A stretch of 37,231 bases of DNA from Caldilineaceae bacterium (GCA_022824685.1 JAJDZJ010000218.1:1-37231), one strand, 5' to 3'; positions 8,589 through 17,163 are shown, numbered from the stretch's first letter. Numbers and translations are program-made. The notes: generated from the letters alone by a model not told the origin.

Positions 8589-9362
8589 TCAGGACAGTCC
8601 CATTTCTGTCAGATTGCGATAGCTGGTGGCCAGACTCTCGAACGGGTCCCCAGGGCAGATGTCCTGTTCAACCGCATACCACTCAACATTCGCTTCCCGG
8701 CACGCGTCGAGGATTCCGGGCCAGTTCAGATTGCCCTCGCCCACTTCCATCATCAGGTGATCGCGCCATCCTTTCATCGCCATGTCCTTGAGATGAATGA
8801 CCGGCATGCGGTCTTTGAGCCGCAGAATCCAGTCGCGCACGTCGCCCCCGCCGAACTGGATCCAATAAGTGTCCAGCTCCGCTTTAACATAGCGGGGGTC
8901 GGTCTCTTCAAAGAGAATCTCAAGACCGCACTTGTCGCCGTAGCGAATGAACTCGAAACTGTGATTGTGGTAGCTGAAAGTCAGCCCGGCCTCGTGCAGC
9001 GTGCGCCCGACCTCTGTCGCCTCTGCGATAAACTGTCTGAGGCCCTCTTCCCCCGCCTCGATAAAGTGGAAAGGCATGCTGCCCACGGCCACATGCTTGC
9101 ATTCCCAGAGGTTGTGTTCATCGATGACAGCGGCGATGTGCTCCTGCAGTCGGGGCCAGGGAATATGTGTATTCACGATGGTGATATTGTGATCATCACA
9201 GATCTTCTTGACGTCAGCAGGAGGGATGGGTCCTAGAGCCGAGATCTGAACCGATGTGTAACCGATGGCGCCAATCTTGGCGATTGATTCGGCGAAATCT
9301 TCGGCTGTTTTGGTAAAGTCCCGCACTGTGAAGAGCTGTGCGGCAAGCACGTTCTGGCTCAT
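8589..9362 (-). CDS. Sugar phosphate isomerase/epimerase-like TIM barrel
   Basis: This 257-residue protein belongs to the xylose isomerase-like/AP endonuclease 2 TIM-barrel superfamily, whose members interconvert sugars or inosose-type compounds using a divalent metal. Visible features are FSYHNHSFEF (130-139), a metal/substrate strand, LDTYW (163-167), HLKD (190-193) and the C-terminal EQD (232-234). Length is normal and no signal peptide is present. GAGGAG lies about 7 bases before the ATG. It is divergent from the coupled plus-strand cluster at 9569 and precedes the epimerase by 229 bases, a gap that contains the epimerase promoter. It probably works with the dehydrogenases downstream; the exact substrate is unknown. 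Confidence 0.87.
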   Translation of the reverse strand: MSQNVLAAQLFTVRDFTKTAEDFAESIAKIGAIGYTSVQISALGPIPPADVKKICDDHNITIVNTHIPWPRLQEHIAAVIDEHNLWECKHVAVGSMPFHFIEAGEEGLRQFIAEATEVGRTLHEAGLTFSYHNHSFEFIRYGDKCGLEILFEETDPRYVKAELDTYWIQFGGGDVRDWILRLKDRMPVIHLKDMAMKGWRDHLMMEVGEGNLNWPGILDACREANVEWYAVEQDICPGDPFESLATSYRNLTEMGLS

Positions 9363-9478
9363 TGGTGTTCTCCTCAGGTGATATAGTGAAGCAAAAGATG
9401 TCTTGTTTCAAGCAACAAGTAAACAATGGAATGGCGCGGACGTGCAAGTTGGCGGGGCATCGTCGTGACGCAGCTTTG

Positions 9479-9507
9479 CTGACGGGCGCAGGGCACTATG
9501 GTACAAT
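9479..9507 (+). promoter_or_regulatory. Candidate promoter for the envelope cluster
   Basis: CTGACG (9479-9484) and TACAAT (9502-9507) are spaced 17 bases apart, giving an expected transcript start near 9514 and a leader of about 55 bases before the ATG at 9569. It lies in the 206-base divergent gap after the isomerase gene. Confidence 0.5.
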
Positions 9508-9568
9508 TTTGTGCATATTTCCTGGTTTCCGATGGCAGGATTGAGGGCGGATTGGACCATCAACTGCA

Positions 9569-9862
9569 ATGCGCAATAAGCTTATAGACAGTTCAGTCGA
9601 CGAATTGCTCTCCTCGCTGTGTGATCGGCGGATGGTTTTGCCTGCGGCGCTCTTTCTGGCCGGGCACCGTCCGATGGCCTTTACGATCGGCCAACTGCTC
9701 CTCGTTTTGCATCCGCTGGCCGCGCTCCTCGGCGGGGACGCGATCGGCGCCTGGGCGCGGCTTCTTTCCCATCCGGCCGGGCCTGCCGCGCTCGGAGACA
9801 GGCTGGCCGAACTCATCGACGACGACGAGAATTCAGTGCTCAGGCGGAGGTCTGAGTCGTGA
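9569..9862 (+). CDS. Small protein of unknown function, first gene of a coupled cluster
   Basis: I do not recognise this 97-residue protein. It has an acidic start (DSSVDELLSSL), a central hydrophobic stretch (about 35-60, TIGQLLLVLHPLAALLGG) and a charged, acidic-to-basic tail. The middle segment could be a buried helix or one membrane-associated helix. No signal peptide is seen. Its TGA overlaps the GTG of the next gene as GTGA, which implies translational coupling. The ribosome site is weak (GGA about 12 bases upstream). Reality is supported by position behind a promoter, the coupling, and the absence of any competing gene. Confidence 0.6.
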   Translation: MRNKLIDSSVDELLSSLCDRRMVLPAALFLAGHRPMAFTIGQLLLVLHPLAALLGGDAIGAWARLLSHPAGPAALGDRLAELIDDDENSVLRRRSES

Positions 9863-10479
9863 CCTACTACGCGGACCCGGCCCAGCTGGCTGACGCCTGG
9901 CGACGGATGACCGATGCGGCCAACGAGAGTGGGGAAACACCTGTATTTGCATTGGGCCTCGGTACGTTCTATCGAAGCGGAACTCTGAACTTGCTTGCGC
10001 TAGGCCGTTTGGCCCGTCTGAACCTGGGATTGCAGCACCCTGTTGTCGTTGCCGGCGGTGAAAGCTGGCTCTGGCTGTGCGCGATGTTGATTTGGCGGCC
10101 CTCCGCAGGCGAAAAGCGCTTTTCTGCCGGGGCCGGTACGATCTCTGAGGGGGAGCAGGGCCAGACAGACGTTTTTGACAATGCTGGACGTAGGGTACTT
10201 TACGCTGGGGCCGACAGCGCGCTCTATGCCGCCGCACTGAACCTGGCGGAACAGCCCAGCGCCCGAGGCGCGGCGCCGGCGGGCCTGGATTGGTCTCGAA
10301 CTCTGTCTTCATCTCCCGGTGTCGAAGGGGCGGATATCGAAGTATTGCCGGCGGTCGTCGCGCACGAATCTGTGCCGGAGCTTTCGTTCCCGCCTCCAGA
10401 CACGTGGATACAGAGATGTGAGCGCTGGGCAAGCATTGCGCTGGCCCTGGCTCTTCTGCTCGCTGCACTCTTTGGATAA
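9859..10479 (+). CDS. Tail-anchored protein of unknown function
   Basis: A 206-residue protein that I do not recognise. The first 185 residues look soluble, with a possible alpha/beta domain near residues 30-80 (FALGLGTFYRSGTLNLL, HPVVVAGGESWLWL). The C-terminus ends in one hydrophobic helix (IALALALLLAALFG), the arrangement of a tail-anchored membrane protein facing the cytoplasm. It starts at GTG 9859, overlapping the previous stop by four bases, and is followed 6 bases later by a membrane protein gene. It probably belongs to a membrane complex with the flanking products; this is inferred from coupling alone. Confidence 0.62.
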   Translation: MTYYADPAQLADAWRRMTDAANESGETPVFALGLGTFYRSGTLNLLALGRLARLNLGLQHPVVVAGGESWLWLCAMLIWRPSAGEKRFSAGAGTISEGEQGQTDVFDNAGRRVLYAGADSALYAAALNLAEQPSARGAAPAGLDWSRTLSSSPGVEGADIEVLPAVVAHESVPELSFPPPDTWIQRCERWASIALALALLLAALFG

Positions 10480-10485
10480 CAGACT

Positions 10486-11115
10486 GTGTTTTCTTCTCGA
10501 TCGAACTGGCTCAATCGAATCGGCCTTCTTGTCGCCGTTGCGTGCGCGGCCCTGGTTATCTCGGCTCGGTTCGGACTGGCGTTCACGCCCCCCGCGGCTG
10601 CGGCTACGCTCTATGGTTGGGCGCTTCTGTTAGGTAGTTTCGCGCTGCTGCTGGGCATTGCCAACGCAATTTGGTACCACCTTGTCAGGGTCCAGCGCGG
10701 ACAGCGGGAGTGGGTGTTCAGTCTCATTCTGCTGATCGTATTCGCCCTTGTCTTCGGCTCTGGTGTTTCGTCTCCAGAGGGGTCAGTTGCCCCGCTGGCT
10801 GAGTGGGTCTTCGACGCGGTGATCGCCCCTGGGCAGGCAACCCTCTACGCCCTGACCGGTTTCTTTCTACTGGGCGCAGCCTACCGCTATCTGCGATTTA
10901 ACAGGCCCGGCGGCCTGTGGATCCTGGCCGGCGCCTTGCTGATGCTTCTGGTGCAGACGCCATTCTTCTTTCGGTTCGTACCCCCGGCGCTGGTCGAGCT
11001 GCTCGACTGGCTTCTCACCTGGCCGGTGATGGCCGCGATGCGGGGAGTGCTCCTCGGCGGCGCGCTGGGTGTCCTGTTCATCAGCCTCCGTCTGATCCTG
11101 AACGGCGCGAAATAG
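10486..11115 (+). CDS. Polytopic membrane protein of unknown function
   Basis: This 209-residue protein has about six predicted transmembrane helices (near 11-33, 38-62, 75-95, 110-131, 140-162 and 172-205) and short charged loops such as HLVRVQRGQREW and RYLRFNRPGG. I do not recognise a family. The start is GTG at 10486, only 6 bases after the preceding TAA. It may be the membrane anchor or channel of the cluster. Confidence 0.68.
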   Translation: MFSSRSNWLNRIGLLVAVACAALVISARFGLAFTPPAAAATLYGWALLLGSFALLLGIANAIWYHLVRVQRGQREWVFSLILLIVFALVFGSGVSSPEGSVAPLAEWVFDAVIAPGQATLYALTGFFLLGAAYRYLRFNRPGGLWILAGALLMLLVQTPFFFRFVPPALVELLDWLLTWPVMAAMRGVLLGGALGVLFISLRLILNGAK

Positions 11116-11204
11116 TCGCCTGCCGTTTGGCCGCCAGCGGGACGGACGAGGGGGTAGGGACGAGGGGCGAGGAATTGGACAGAGAATTGCCGGGGAGCTG
11201 CGGA

Positions 11205-11288
11205 ATGCCGATAGACCGGGACGAGGAAAGCGCCGCCGTCCTTCAGCGGCTGCAAGGAGGGGCGGCTAGGTGGGAAATTCACGCGTAA
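11205..11288 (+). CDS. Possible 27-residue small protein
   Basis: An ATG at 11205 opens a 27-codon frame (MPIDRDEESAAVLQRL and on), ending in TAA at 11286. GGGGAG lies 7 bases before the ATG, a good ribosome site, and the frame fills an otherwise empty 200-base gap between two cluster genes. The product would be charged and helical. Comparison across relatives would decide; it may be only a leader for the next gene. Confidence 0.28.
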   Translation: MPIDRDEESAAVLQRLQGGAARWEIHA

Positions 11289-11315
11289 GAATCTGATTTG
11301 GAGTTAGCCGCGCCG

Positions 11316-12731
11316 ATGGCGACGTCCGACTGCCCACACTGTGGTTATAGTAACCGAACTGATGCGGAGTTCTGCCGCCATTGCGGAACGGTCCTTGCGC
11401 GCCAGCAACCGCAGGAAGCGCCGGATGACGAATCGGCGGCCACGTCGAGCGTTTCGGCGGAGGACCAGGTGGAAAGATCGCCTGGCCCGGAGGAAGAGAA
11501 GCGGGGCGACAGCCCGCCAAGCCGGACGCTAGGGCCAATCAATGGGCGTGCATCGCCCCACGATGATGGAGAAGGGGACGCTCAAGATGCTGAGGGGGCC
11601 CAAGAAGCTGGTGTGCAGGAAACGGAGGCCGACGACAAACCACAACCCCTGCTGGGCGGCCTGGAAGGCCTGCTCGACCTTGCCGACACACAGGCGTTTG
11701 CCTCTGCCGGCGCCGGCGTTCCGGATCCGGCATCGAACCGGCCGCGGACGCTGTCCAGCGACCTGGCGCTCGACGAAGAGGAGCGGAGGCAGCTGCGGCA
11801 ACTCTTTGCCGAGGAACTGCCTTTGGAGGCCGGAGCCCGACTGGAAACGCCGCCGGAGGACCGCGCGCAACCGAGGGGGAGCAACCGCCTGCAGCGGCGG
11901 CCTTGGCTCGAAGCAGTCCTGTTCATAGGGCTGGTCGGCGCGCTCCTTTGGGGCGCGGAGCCGCCGCGCCGAGGACCCGGGCAGCACGCCCTGCCGGGCT
12001 TGGACCAGGCCCACCAGCAACTCGAGTCGCTGCCGCCGAACAGCCTCGTCCTGGTGAACTGGGCTTACGACCCTGCAACTGCGGGTGAAATGGATTTCGT
12101 CGCGCAGCCTGTGGTCGAGCATCTCCTCCGCAAGGAGGCGAAGCTGATCGTGGTCAGCCAGCTGCCGGGCGGGCCGGCCTCGGCGAGGCGGGTCATCGCC
12201 CGGGCAGAGGATACCCTGCGCAGACCGTCGCGCGCCCAGATCACCGCCAACCAGGCAATTGAGGGAGGTTTTCTTCCCGGCGGCGCGGCCTCGCTGCCGC
12301 TCTTGGGCGCGGCGCCGGCCCAGGCCCTGCCGGTCGATCCCCGCTGGGTTGGCCTCCGCGACCGCTTCGACATTGCCTTGCTGGCCGACTCAGGACCTGC
12401 GCTATCCTTGGTCGTTGCCGCGGGGGCGGAGGATGTGCGCCGCTGGCTGGAGCAGGTTCAACCGTTTAACGGAGCGCCTGTGGTGGCTGTAACGAGCGCG
12501 GTGGCCGACCCTTCCTTGCGTCCCTACTTGGACAGCGGGCAACTGGCCGGGCTCGTGAGCGGCTGGGACGGCGGCCGCGCCTACGTTCAGCGTTCTGAAC
12601 GGACCCGAAGCGTCGCGGAACAGGCCCGGTCGTCGCGGCTGGTCAGCGGCCTGAATTGGGGAATCGGCATCCTGATCGCCGCCATCCTGCTCGGCAACCT
12701 GGTCGGCCTGACTGAACGGAGGATGCCGTGA
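11316..12731 (+). CDS. Zinc-ribbon protein with two membrane helices and an unknown domain
   Basis: A 471-residue protein. Residues about 6-24 form a zinc ribbon (CPHCGYSN, then FCRHCG; two CxxC pairs). An acidic, low-complexity linker (about 28-200) follows, then a transmembrane helix (WLEAVLFIGLVGALLWG, about 203-219). A domain of about 210 residues (LVLVNWAYDPATAGEMDF, AKLIVVSQLPGG, PVVAVTSAVADPSL, PYLDSGQLAGLVSG) looks alpha/beta. A second helix (IGILIAAILLGNLVGL) and a short basic tail finish the protein. By topology the ribbon and tail would lie in the cytoplasm and the alpha/beta domain outside. I recognise no enzyme. ATG 11316 is preferred to the TTG at 11298. Its stop overlaps the next GTG as GTGA. 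Confidence 0.7.
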   Translation: MATSDCPHCGYSNRTDAEFCRHCGTVLARQQPQEAPDDESAATSSVSAEDQVERSPGPEEEKRGDSPPSRTLGPINGRASPHDDGEGDAQDAEGAQEAGVQETEADDKPQPLLGGLEGLLDLADTQAFASAGAGVPDPASNRPRTLSSDLALDEEERRQLRQLFAEELPLEAGARLETPPEDRAQPRGSNRLQRRPWLEAVLFIGLVGALLWGAEPPRRGPGQHALPGLDQAHQQLESLPPNSLVLVNWAYDPATAGEMDFVAQPVVEHLLRKEAKLIVVSQLPGGPASARRVIARAEDTLRRPSRAQITANQAIEGGFLPGGAASLPLLGAAPAQALPVDPRWVGLRDRFDIALLADSGPALSLVVAAGAEDVRRWLEQVQPFNGAPVVAVTSAVADPSLRPYLDSGQLAGLVSGWDGGRAYVQRSERTRSVAEQARSSRLVSGLNWGIGILIAAILLGNLVGLTERRMP

Positions 12732-13618
12732 ATCCGTTCACCAGCGGCCTGCCCGGTATTCTGCAGGATGCCGGCCTGGTTCTTGGCCTCGTCATTTCAC
12801 TCGCGATCGGCAGCTATTTGGTCCGCGACAACTTCCTTGCGCGTTTGGGCCAGTATATTCTGGTCGGGGCGGGCTTGGGATATACGGCCGTTCTCGTTTG
12901 GGGCAATGTTCTCTGGCCCAGGCTTTTCGCGCCCCTCGTAGCGGACCCGATGGTATGGCTCTCCGGACCGGGGTCGGCGCTGCTACATCGTTGGCTGCCG
13001 CTGGCGCTGGGTCTCCTGATGTGGTGCGGTGGCGCGGAGCTTCTGCGCCGGCCGCCAAGCGGTCTGGGCGCCCGCTACATCCTGCGTATGCTGGCCGCGG
13101 TTCCTGCCGCGATCCTGATCGGCGTCGGGCTGGGAGTCGGGGTTAGCGGCGCCGTGCAGGGAACGCTGTGGCCCCAACTGACCGCCGCGGCCCTGTCGCC
13201 GCAGGCAGAGGTTTCAACGGCTGTCGATGGGCTGCCGGCAGTCGGTCAGGCGACCTGGTTGGTCAGATTTATCACTCTGTTGATCACCGGGGGCGTTCTG
13301 ATACATCTGCAGCTTGGCCGCGAAGCCGGCGGGAGAGGAGATGACCCCGCGCTGGAATCTTCTCCAGGAGCGGCAGATGCGGCAGCCTCCAGCCAGGAGC
13401 GGTCCCGCCGCTACCGGATGCTTCTCTTTACTCCGCTTCGTGTTTGGGAAGGCGTTGGCCGCCGAGCTCTGTGGCTGGCGGCGGGCATCCTGTTCGCCCG
13501 CCTGGCGTTGTCCCGTTTCTCGCTGGCGCTGGCGCGCCTGGACTACCTTCTCTTCGAGGTTCCTCGCAGCGAACTCTGGCAGCTCATTTGGGCGGCTGTG
13601 CGAGGAGCAGGCTCGTGA
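12728..13618 (+). CDS. Polytopic membrane protein of unknown function
   Basis: This 296-residue protein has about six hydrophobic helices (near 12-32, 40-62, 82-105, 118-142, 175-196 and 245-265). A hydrophilic, Ala/Ser/Glu-rich cytoplasmic loop (about 197-230) lies before the last helix. I recognise no family. It starts at GTG 12728 and ends overlapping GTG 13615, both four-base GTGA overlaps, so its expression is coupled to the zinc-ribbon protein and to the MutL-like protein. A membrane partner of those products is likely. Confidence 0.68.
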   Translation: MNPFTSGLPGILQDAGLVLGLVISLAIGSYLVRDNFLARLGQYILVGAGLGYTAVLVWGNVLWPRLFAPLVADPMVWLSGPGSALLHRWLPLALGLLMWCGGAELLRRPPSGLGARYILRMLAAVPAAILIGVGLGVGVSGAVQGTLWPQLTAAALSPQAEVSTAVDGLPAVGQATWLVRFITLLITGGVLIHLQLGREAGGRGDDPALESSPGAADAAASSQERSRRYRMLLFTPLRVWEGVGRRALWLAAGILFARLALSRFSLALARLDYLLFEVPRSELWQLIWAAVRGAGS

Positions 13619-14913
13619 GCCGGTTGCGCGGTCAGCCGCCGCCATTGCAGGCGCCGGGAAGCCATGCGCCGCGCCTGGCCGATTTCGCGCCGCAGAGCAT
13701 TTTGGCGCTGGCCGCCGAGCCGCAGCGCGCCGTCGCCGTCTTGATTGAGCCGGTGGAAGGGATTTACCGGATGGTCGCCTGGCAGACAGTAGAGCTCTCC
13801 GACCAGTCCGGCCCGGAGAGATGCGCTGACGCACTGGTCCAGGCCGTGAACCGGCTGGAAAGTCAGTTCAGCATCGCGCTCTGGGACAGGCAACGGGACA
13901 GGCCCTACACGCAGGCATCCAGCCCTGCTGCCGGGGAAGGTGTTGGTCAGACGTTCGTGGTCGCTGATCTGCAGCCTCCCCTGCGCGTGTGGCTGGCAGG
14001 GCTTTCCGGCGGCGGCAGCCTTGCCGCCGCCGAGGCGGCGCTTGCCGGGGCGCTGTGCAATCCTGTCGCGACCTATCTGCCCAGTCCCTATCACAATGCG
14101 ATTGCGCTGGCAAAGGAACTGCGGCTGCTGCGTCCGGAGGTCATCCTGGTCGTCGGCGGTTACGAACAGATTGGCCGGCGCATTCAGGAGCAGGTTCTGG
14201 CCCTGAGCCGCAACGTGATCGAGGCGGCGGCACTGTTGCCGGCCGAAGACAGGCCGCTGTTCTGCTATGCGGGCAATCGCGCTTCGGCCGAACCGGTGCT
14301 GGCCCATTGGCGGCAGCTTGCCGGTGCAGGCGCTGCGCTGGCCGCGGACAACGTGCTGGCTGCTCCCGGCAACGGAGGCGCCACATCCCTGCACACCACT
14401 TTGGCGCGGCTGCACTGGCAGAAATCCGTAGACCTGCAGGCGATGCGGAGGCTGGCAGAGTGGCTCGACCCGCCCTTGACCCTGTCCAGTACGCAGTGGG
14501 CCTTTGCCCAGGGGGTCCGCTTATGGATGCGGCGGCAACGGCTGTCAGAGCTGCACGGGTTCTATGCGGGCGGGGATCGATGGCTCCACGTCTGGGCGCA
14601 AGAGTTGTCGGAGCAGGGAGGCGACAGCCTCCGCATCAGCTGTGTGCGGCCCGGCGAACGCCCCGATGCTCTATCAGAGTGGCCTGCCATCCGCCTGGTA
14701 AGCGGCGACTGGCCGCCGGGGTGGCCGCGCCCGTCTCGACCGGCTACTGGCCCGGGTTCCTCACGAGCGTCGACGACGCCCGCCTACTGGTGGGACCCAT
14801 TGGGGCTTGTGCCTGTCGTGGCCGGAATCGGCCAGTCCACGCCGGAGGCGGCGTTGCAGGTGTTGGCCGCCGACATACTTGAAGAGGACAATCAGGAGTT
14901 TCCCGCTGCTTGA
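13615..14913 (+). CDS. MutL-like (glutamate mutase MutL/ASKHA-type) protein, degenerate ATP site
   Basis: A 432-residue soluble protein. Parts match the layout I know from the MutL (DUF/ASKHA) family linked to B12 mutases: an N-terminal VEGIYRMVA strand, a central LRVWLAGLSGG strand, LRPEVILVVGGYEQIG (a typical second glycine loop) and PLFCYAGNRASAEPV. The N-terminal acidic-Gly-Ser/Thr phosphate loop expected in ASKHA ATPases reads AAEPQRAVA, so ATP hydrolysis may be lost. I chose GTG 13615, which overlaps the preceding stop as GTGA; a longer frame back to 13444 would run through the preceding gene. No mutase genes are present. The family call is inference from motif spacing, of moderate strength. 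Confidence 0.5.
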   Translation: MSRLRGQPPPLQAPGSHAPRLADFAPQSILALAAEPQRAVAVLIEPVEGIYRMVAWQTVELSDQSGPERCADALVQAVNRLESQFSIALWDRQRDRPYTQASSPAAGEGVGQTFVVADLQPPLRVWLAGLSGGGSLAAAEAALAGALCNPVATYLPSPYHNAIALAKELRLLRPEVILVVGGYEQIGRRIQEQVLALSRNVIEAAALLPAEDRPLFCYAGNRASAEPVLAHWRQLAGAGAALAADNVLAAPGNGGATSLHTTLARLHWQKSVDLQAMRRLAEWLDPPLTLSSTQWAFAQGVRLWMRRQRLSELHGFYAGGDRWLHVWAQELSEQGGDSLRISCVRPGERPDALSEWPAIRLVSGDWPPGWPRPSRPATGPGSSRASTTPAYWWDPLGLVPVVAGIGQSTPEAALQVLAADILEEDNQEFPAA

Positions 14914-14997
14914 CGCAGCGAACCGATTTGTCGAAAATGTAGAGGCCCGCTCTCGCTATGACTTCATGACCGGGAACGGGCGTCGACCGGAGGTCCT

Positions 14998-16365
14998 ATG
15001 TTGACGACGTTGCATCAATCGGATGGAAGCTCGGCGAGGCAGAACGACGTCGGTCCGCTCATACAGTTGCTCAAGGGCTCTCACTGCGTAGAGGTTACCG
15101 GATTCAGCAACGTGGGCAAGTCCTCCCTGATGCGGGTTCTTTCCCATGCCGATGTCTGGTTGCAGCAGTTGGGGGAGGAGGGCAGCGCGTATCTGCCGGT
15201 CTATATTGACTGCAACCGCATGTTGGAGATGACCGAGCAGGGCTTCTATGAGCTTGTGCTGCGTTGCTTGCAGGAGAGCGGCCCGGTTCTGGCGGGAAAC
15301 CAGGCCTTGAAGAGCGCATACGAGGCCCTGGTTGCGCCGGCCAACGTATTTCAGGTGCCTCTGAGCTTCAGCAACGGGTTGACCGCCGCTCTGCAAGAGA
15401 CCGAGCACAAATTGATCCTGCTCTTCGACGAATTCGACGAACCCTTTCAGCGGATCGACACGCGGGTCTTCCTCAATCTGCGTGCCAAAAAGGACCGCCA
15501 TGGCAGCCGGCTCGTCTTTGTAACCGCAACGGTCAGGCCGCTCGCGGCGCTGCGGCCCGGCGACCACAGCGGCGAGTTTGGCGAACTTTTCACCCATCAT
15601 CCCTGGCATCTTGCCCCCCTTCCCCGCCATGACGTGGAGCGCTATATGCGTGATGTCGCCGCTTCAAGCGGTACCGTACCGCACGGGGAGGATATCGAAT
15701 TCATTTACCAGTGGACCGGCGGTCATCCCGGATATCTCGCCGGCGTCACCCGAATTATGGGCCAGGCGACTGCGGCGACGGAGACCCCAGCCGGGAGCGG
15801 GCAGGAGCGGTTTGTCTTTCACCGCGGCCTGATAGAACAGTTCCGCCAGGACTCAACTCTCAAGATTGAGGGGGAGAAGATCTGGAATAGCTGCTCAACC
15901 GTCCAGCAAGAGAATCTACGTATTCTCTTCACCGGACTTGAGCCGGATTCTGCCATCGTGTCCCAACTGTTGAAACATCACATCCTTATTCAGGAGCGGG
16001 AAGAGCTGCGCCTGTTCAGCCGCCTCTTTGCAGAGTATGTTGCCGCGCATCAGTCGAAGGCGTTCACGGATGAAGGGCTCTCGGTGGATGGGGTGAGCGG
16101 GGACGTGACGATTGGCGGCCGTCAGGTCAGCCTTACCGCGCTGGAATACCGGCTTGTTAGTCTGCTATACGAAAACAGAAATAGGATCGTAGACAAGTAC
16201 GAGATTGTCACAGGTGTTTGGGGGGACGAGCATCTGCTGGAGGTTGACGATGCCCGCATCGAGAAACTGATCAGCCGGGTGCGCCAAAAAGTGGAGCCGG
16301 AACCCGCCAATCCGGTTTACATTGTCACAGCGCGGGGCCGAGGTTACCGGCTGGTATCGGAATGA
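14998..16365 (+). CDS. P-loop ATPase fused to an OmpR-type winged helix
   Basis: A 455-residue cytoplasmic protein. A Walker A motif GFSNVGKSS lies at 35-43 and a Walker B LILLFDEFDEP at 139-149. A following LVFVTATVRPL strand suits a sensor region, and a helical part follows (about 195-350). Residues about 360-455 form an OmpR/PhoB winged helix (LTALEYRLVSLLYENRNRIV, then RIEKLISRVRQKVE and ARGRGYRLV), a DNA-binding domain normally found on response regulators. No receiver domain is present, so ATP-dependent oligomerisation may replace phosphorylation as the switch. GGAGG lies 5 bases before the ATG. It follows the envelope cluster by 84 bases and may regulate it. A STAND/AAA-type assignment is likely. 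Confidence 0.82.
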   Translation: MLTTLHQSDGSSARQNDVGPLIQLLKGSHCVEVTGFSNVGKSSLMRVLSHADVWLQQLGEEGSAYLPVYIDCNRMLEMTEQGFYELVLRCLQESGPVLAGNQALKSAYEALVAPANVFQVPLSFSNGLTAALQETEHKLILLFDEFDEPFQRIDTRVFLNLRAKKDRHGSRLVFVTATVRPLAALRPGDHSGEFGELFTHHPWHLAPLPRHDVERYMRDVAASSGTVPHGEDIEFIYQWTGGHPGYLAGVTRIMGQATAATETPAGSGQERFVFHRGLIEQFRQDSTLKIEGEKIWNSCSTVQQENLRILFTGLEPDSAIVSQLLKHHILIQEREELRLFSRLFAEYVAAHQSKAFTDEGLSVDGVSGDVTIGGRQVSLTALEYRLVSLLYENRNRIVDKYEIVTGVWGDEHLLEVDDARIEKLISRVRQKVEPEPANPVYIVTARGRGYRLVSE

Positions 16366-16446
16366 CCCTGAGCCTCCCGTCGCCTTTCGTTAAACAACCA
16401 GGGGACCGGTCAGCGCGCGGCTGAAGTCGCCGCCAGCCCATAAATT

Positions 16447-16474
16447 TTGTCGGTTCTGTCCTTCGGTCTATACT
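16447..16474 (+). promoter_or_regulatory. Candidate promoter for the PH-like protein gene
   Basis: TTGTCG (16447-16452) and TATACT (16469-16474) are 16 bases apart, about 100 bases before the ATG at 16577. The -10 is close to consensus; the -35 has four of six matches. The rest of the 210-base gap shows nothing further. Confidence 0.4.
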
Positions 16475-16576
16475 ATGGACAGTTCGTCAGTTGCGGCTCT
16501 GGCGGGGCCGTTTGGCGGTGACTTGCAGAGGGATATGAAACTGGTCGAATCCATGACTTCAAGCTAGGACAGCGCT

Positions 16577-17110
16577 ATGGCAGAAACGCTTCAGGCAGAC
16601 GAATCCCGGGAATCGCTGGCATTCAGAGGCAGGTCGAAGTCGATGGTCTCGGCGGCCGCTTTGCTGATAGCCGGAACGCTAACCTTCACCATGGGAATCG
16701 ACCGGCTCTTCTTTGTGGAGGCCATCGCATGGACGTTCTTGATCTGGGGCGCGTTGCTCCTCTACGGCCATGTCATAGATCTGGGAACAGTCTACGAAGT
16801 TTCCGACGACGGACTGGTGATCAACAGTCCGTTGCGATTCTGGGCGCTTAACCGCAAGTGGGATTGGGGGCACATAACCCGCCTGGACGTGATCGTGCGC
16901 AGAACGGAGGCAAGCGAAGGTGACGCAGAACTGCACGTTCACTACACGCCCGAAGACTCGACCGTCCTGTTTCGTGAGGACCTGCCCTACATTTCCGGCC
17001 TGGCCGAAGAGATCGCCAACCGCGCAGGTTTGACGCCGGCGAGAGGTCAGGCGATGCAGAGTTTCGATACGTTGCCCCAGGACGAAAAAGGCGCCTATAC
17101 CTGGAGCTAG
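16577..17110 (+). CDS. Membrane-anchored bacterial PH-like domain protein
   Basis: This 177-residue protein has two closely spaced transmembrane helices (about 23-42 and 45-64). A beta-rich domain follows, with the pattern YEVSDDGLVINSPLRFWALNRKWDWGHITRLDV typical of bacterial PH-like (bPH) domains. The last 20 residues look disordered. AGGA lies about 8 bases before the ATG. The role of such proteins is usually unknown; a membrane-localised scaffold is an inference. It is convergent with the following minus-strand gene. Confidence 0.7.
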   Translation: MAETLQADESRESLAFRGRSKSMVSAAALLIAGTLTFTMGIDRLFFVEAIAWTFLIWGALLLYGHVIDLGTVYEVSDDGLVINSPLRFWALNRKWDWGHITRLDVIVRRTEASEGDAELHVHYTPEDSTVLFREDLPYISGLAEEIANRAGLTPARGQAMQSFDTLPQDEKGAYTWS

Positions 17111-17135
17111 GTCTCCCCGGCCCCTCCTCGCACGC

Positions 17136-17152
17136 GGCGCGGGGCGCCCCCT
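17136..17152. terminator. Possible terminator in a convergent gap
   Basis: GGCGC (17136-17140) and GCGCC (17144-17148) form a short stem with a GGG loop, followed by CCCTTTTC. It lies between two converging genes and would serve the plus-strand gene; the stem is short. Confidence 0.35.
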
Positions 17153-17163
17153 TTTCGGTTCCC

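Noticed and set aside
13444..13614. Upstream extension of the MutL-like gene by 57 codons
   Set aside because: It runs inside the preceding membrane protein gene; the GTG at 13615 overlaps the preceding stop as GTGA and matches the pattern of the cluster.
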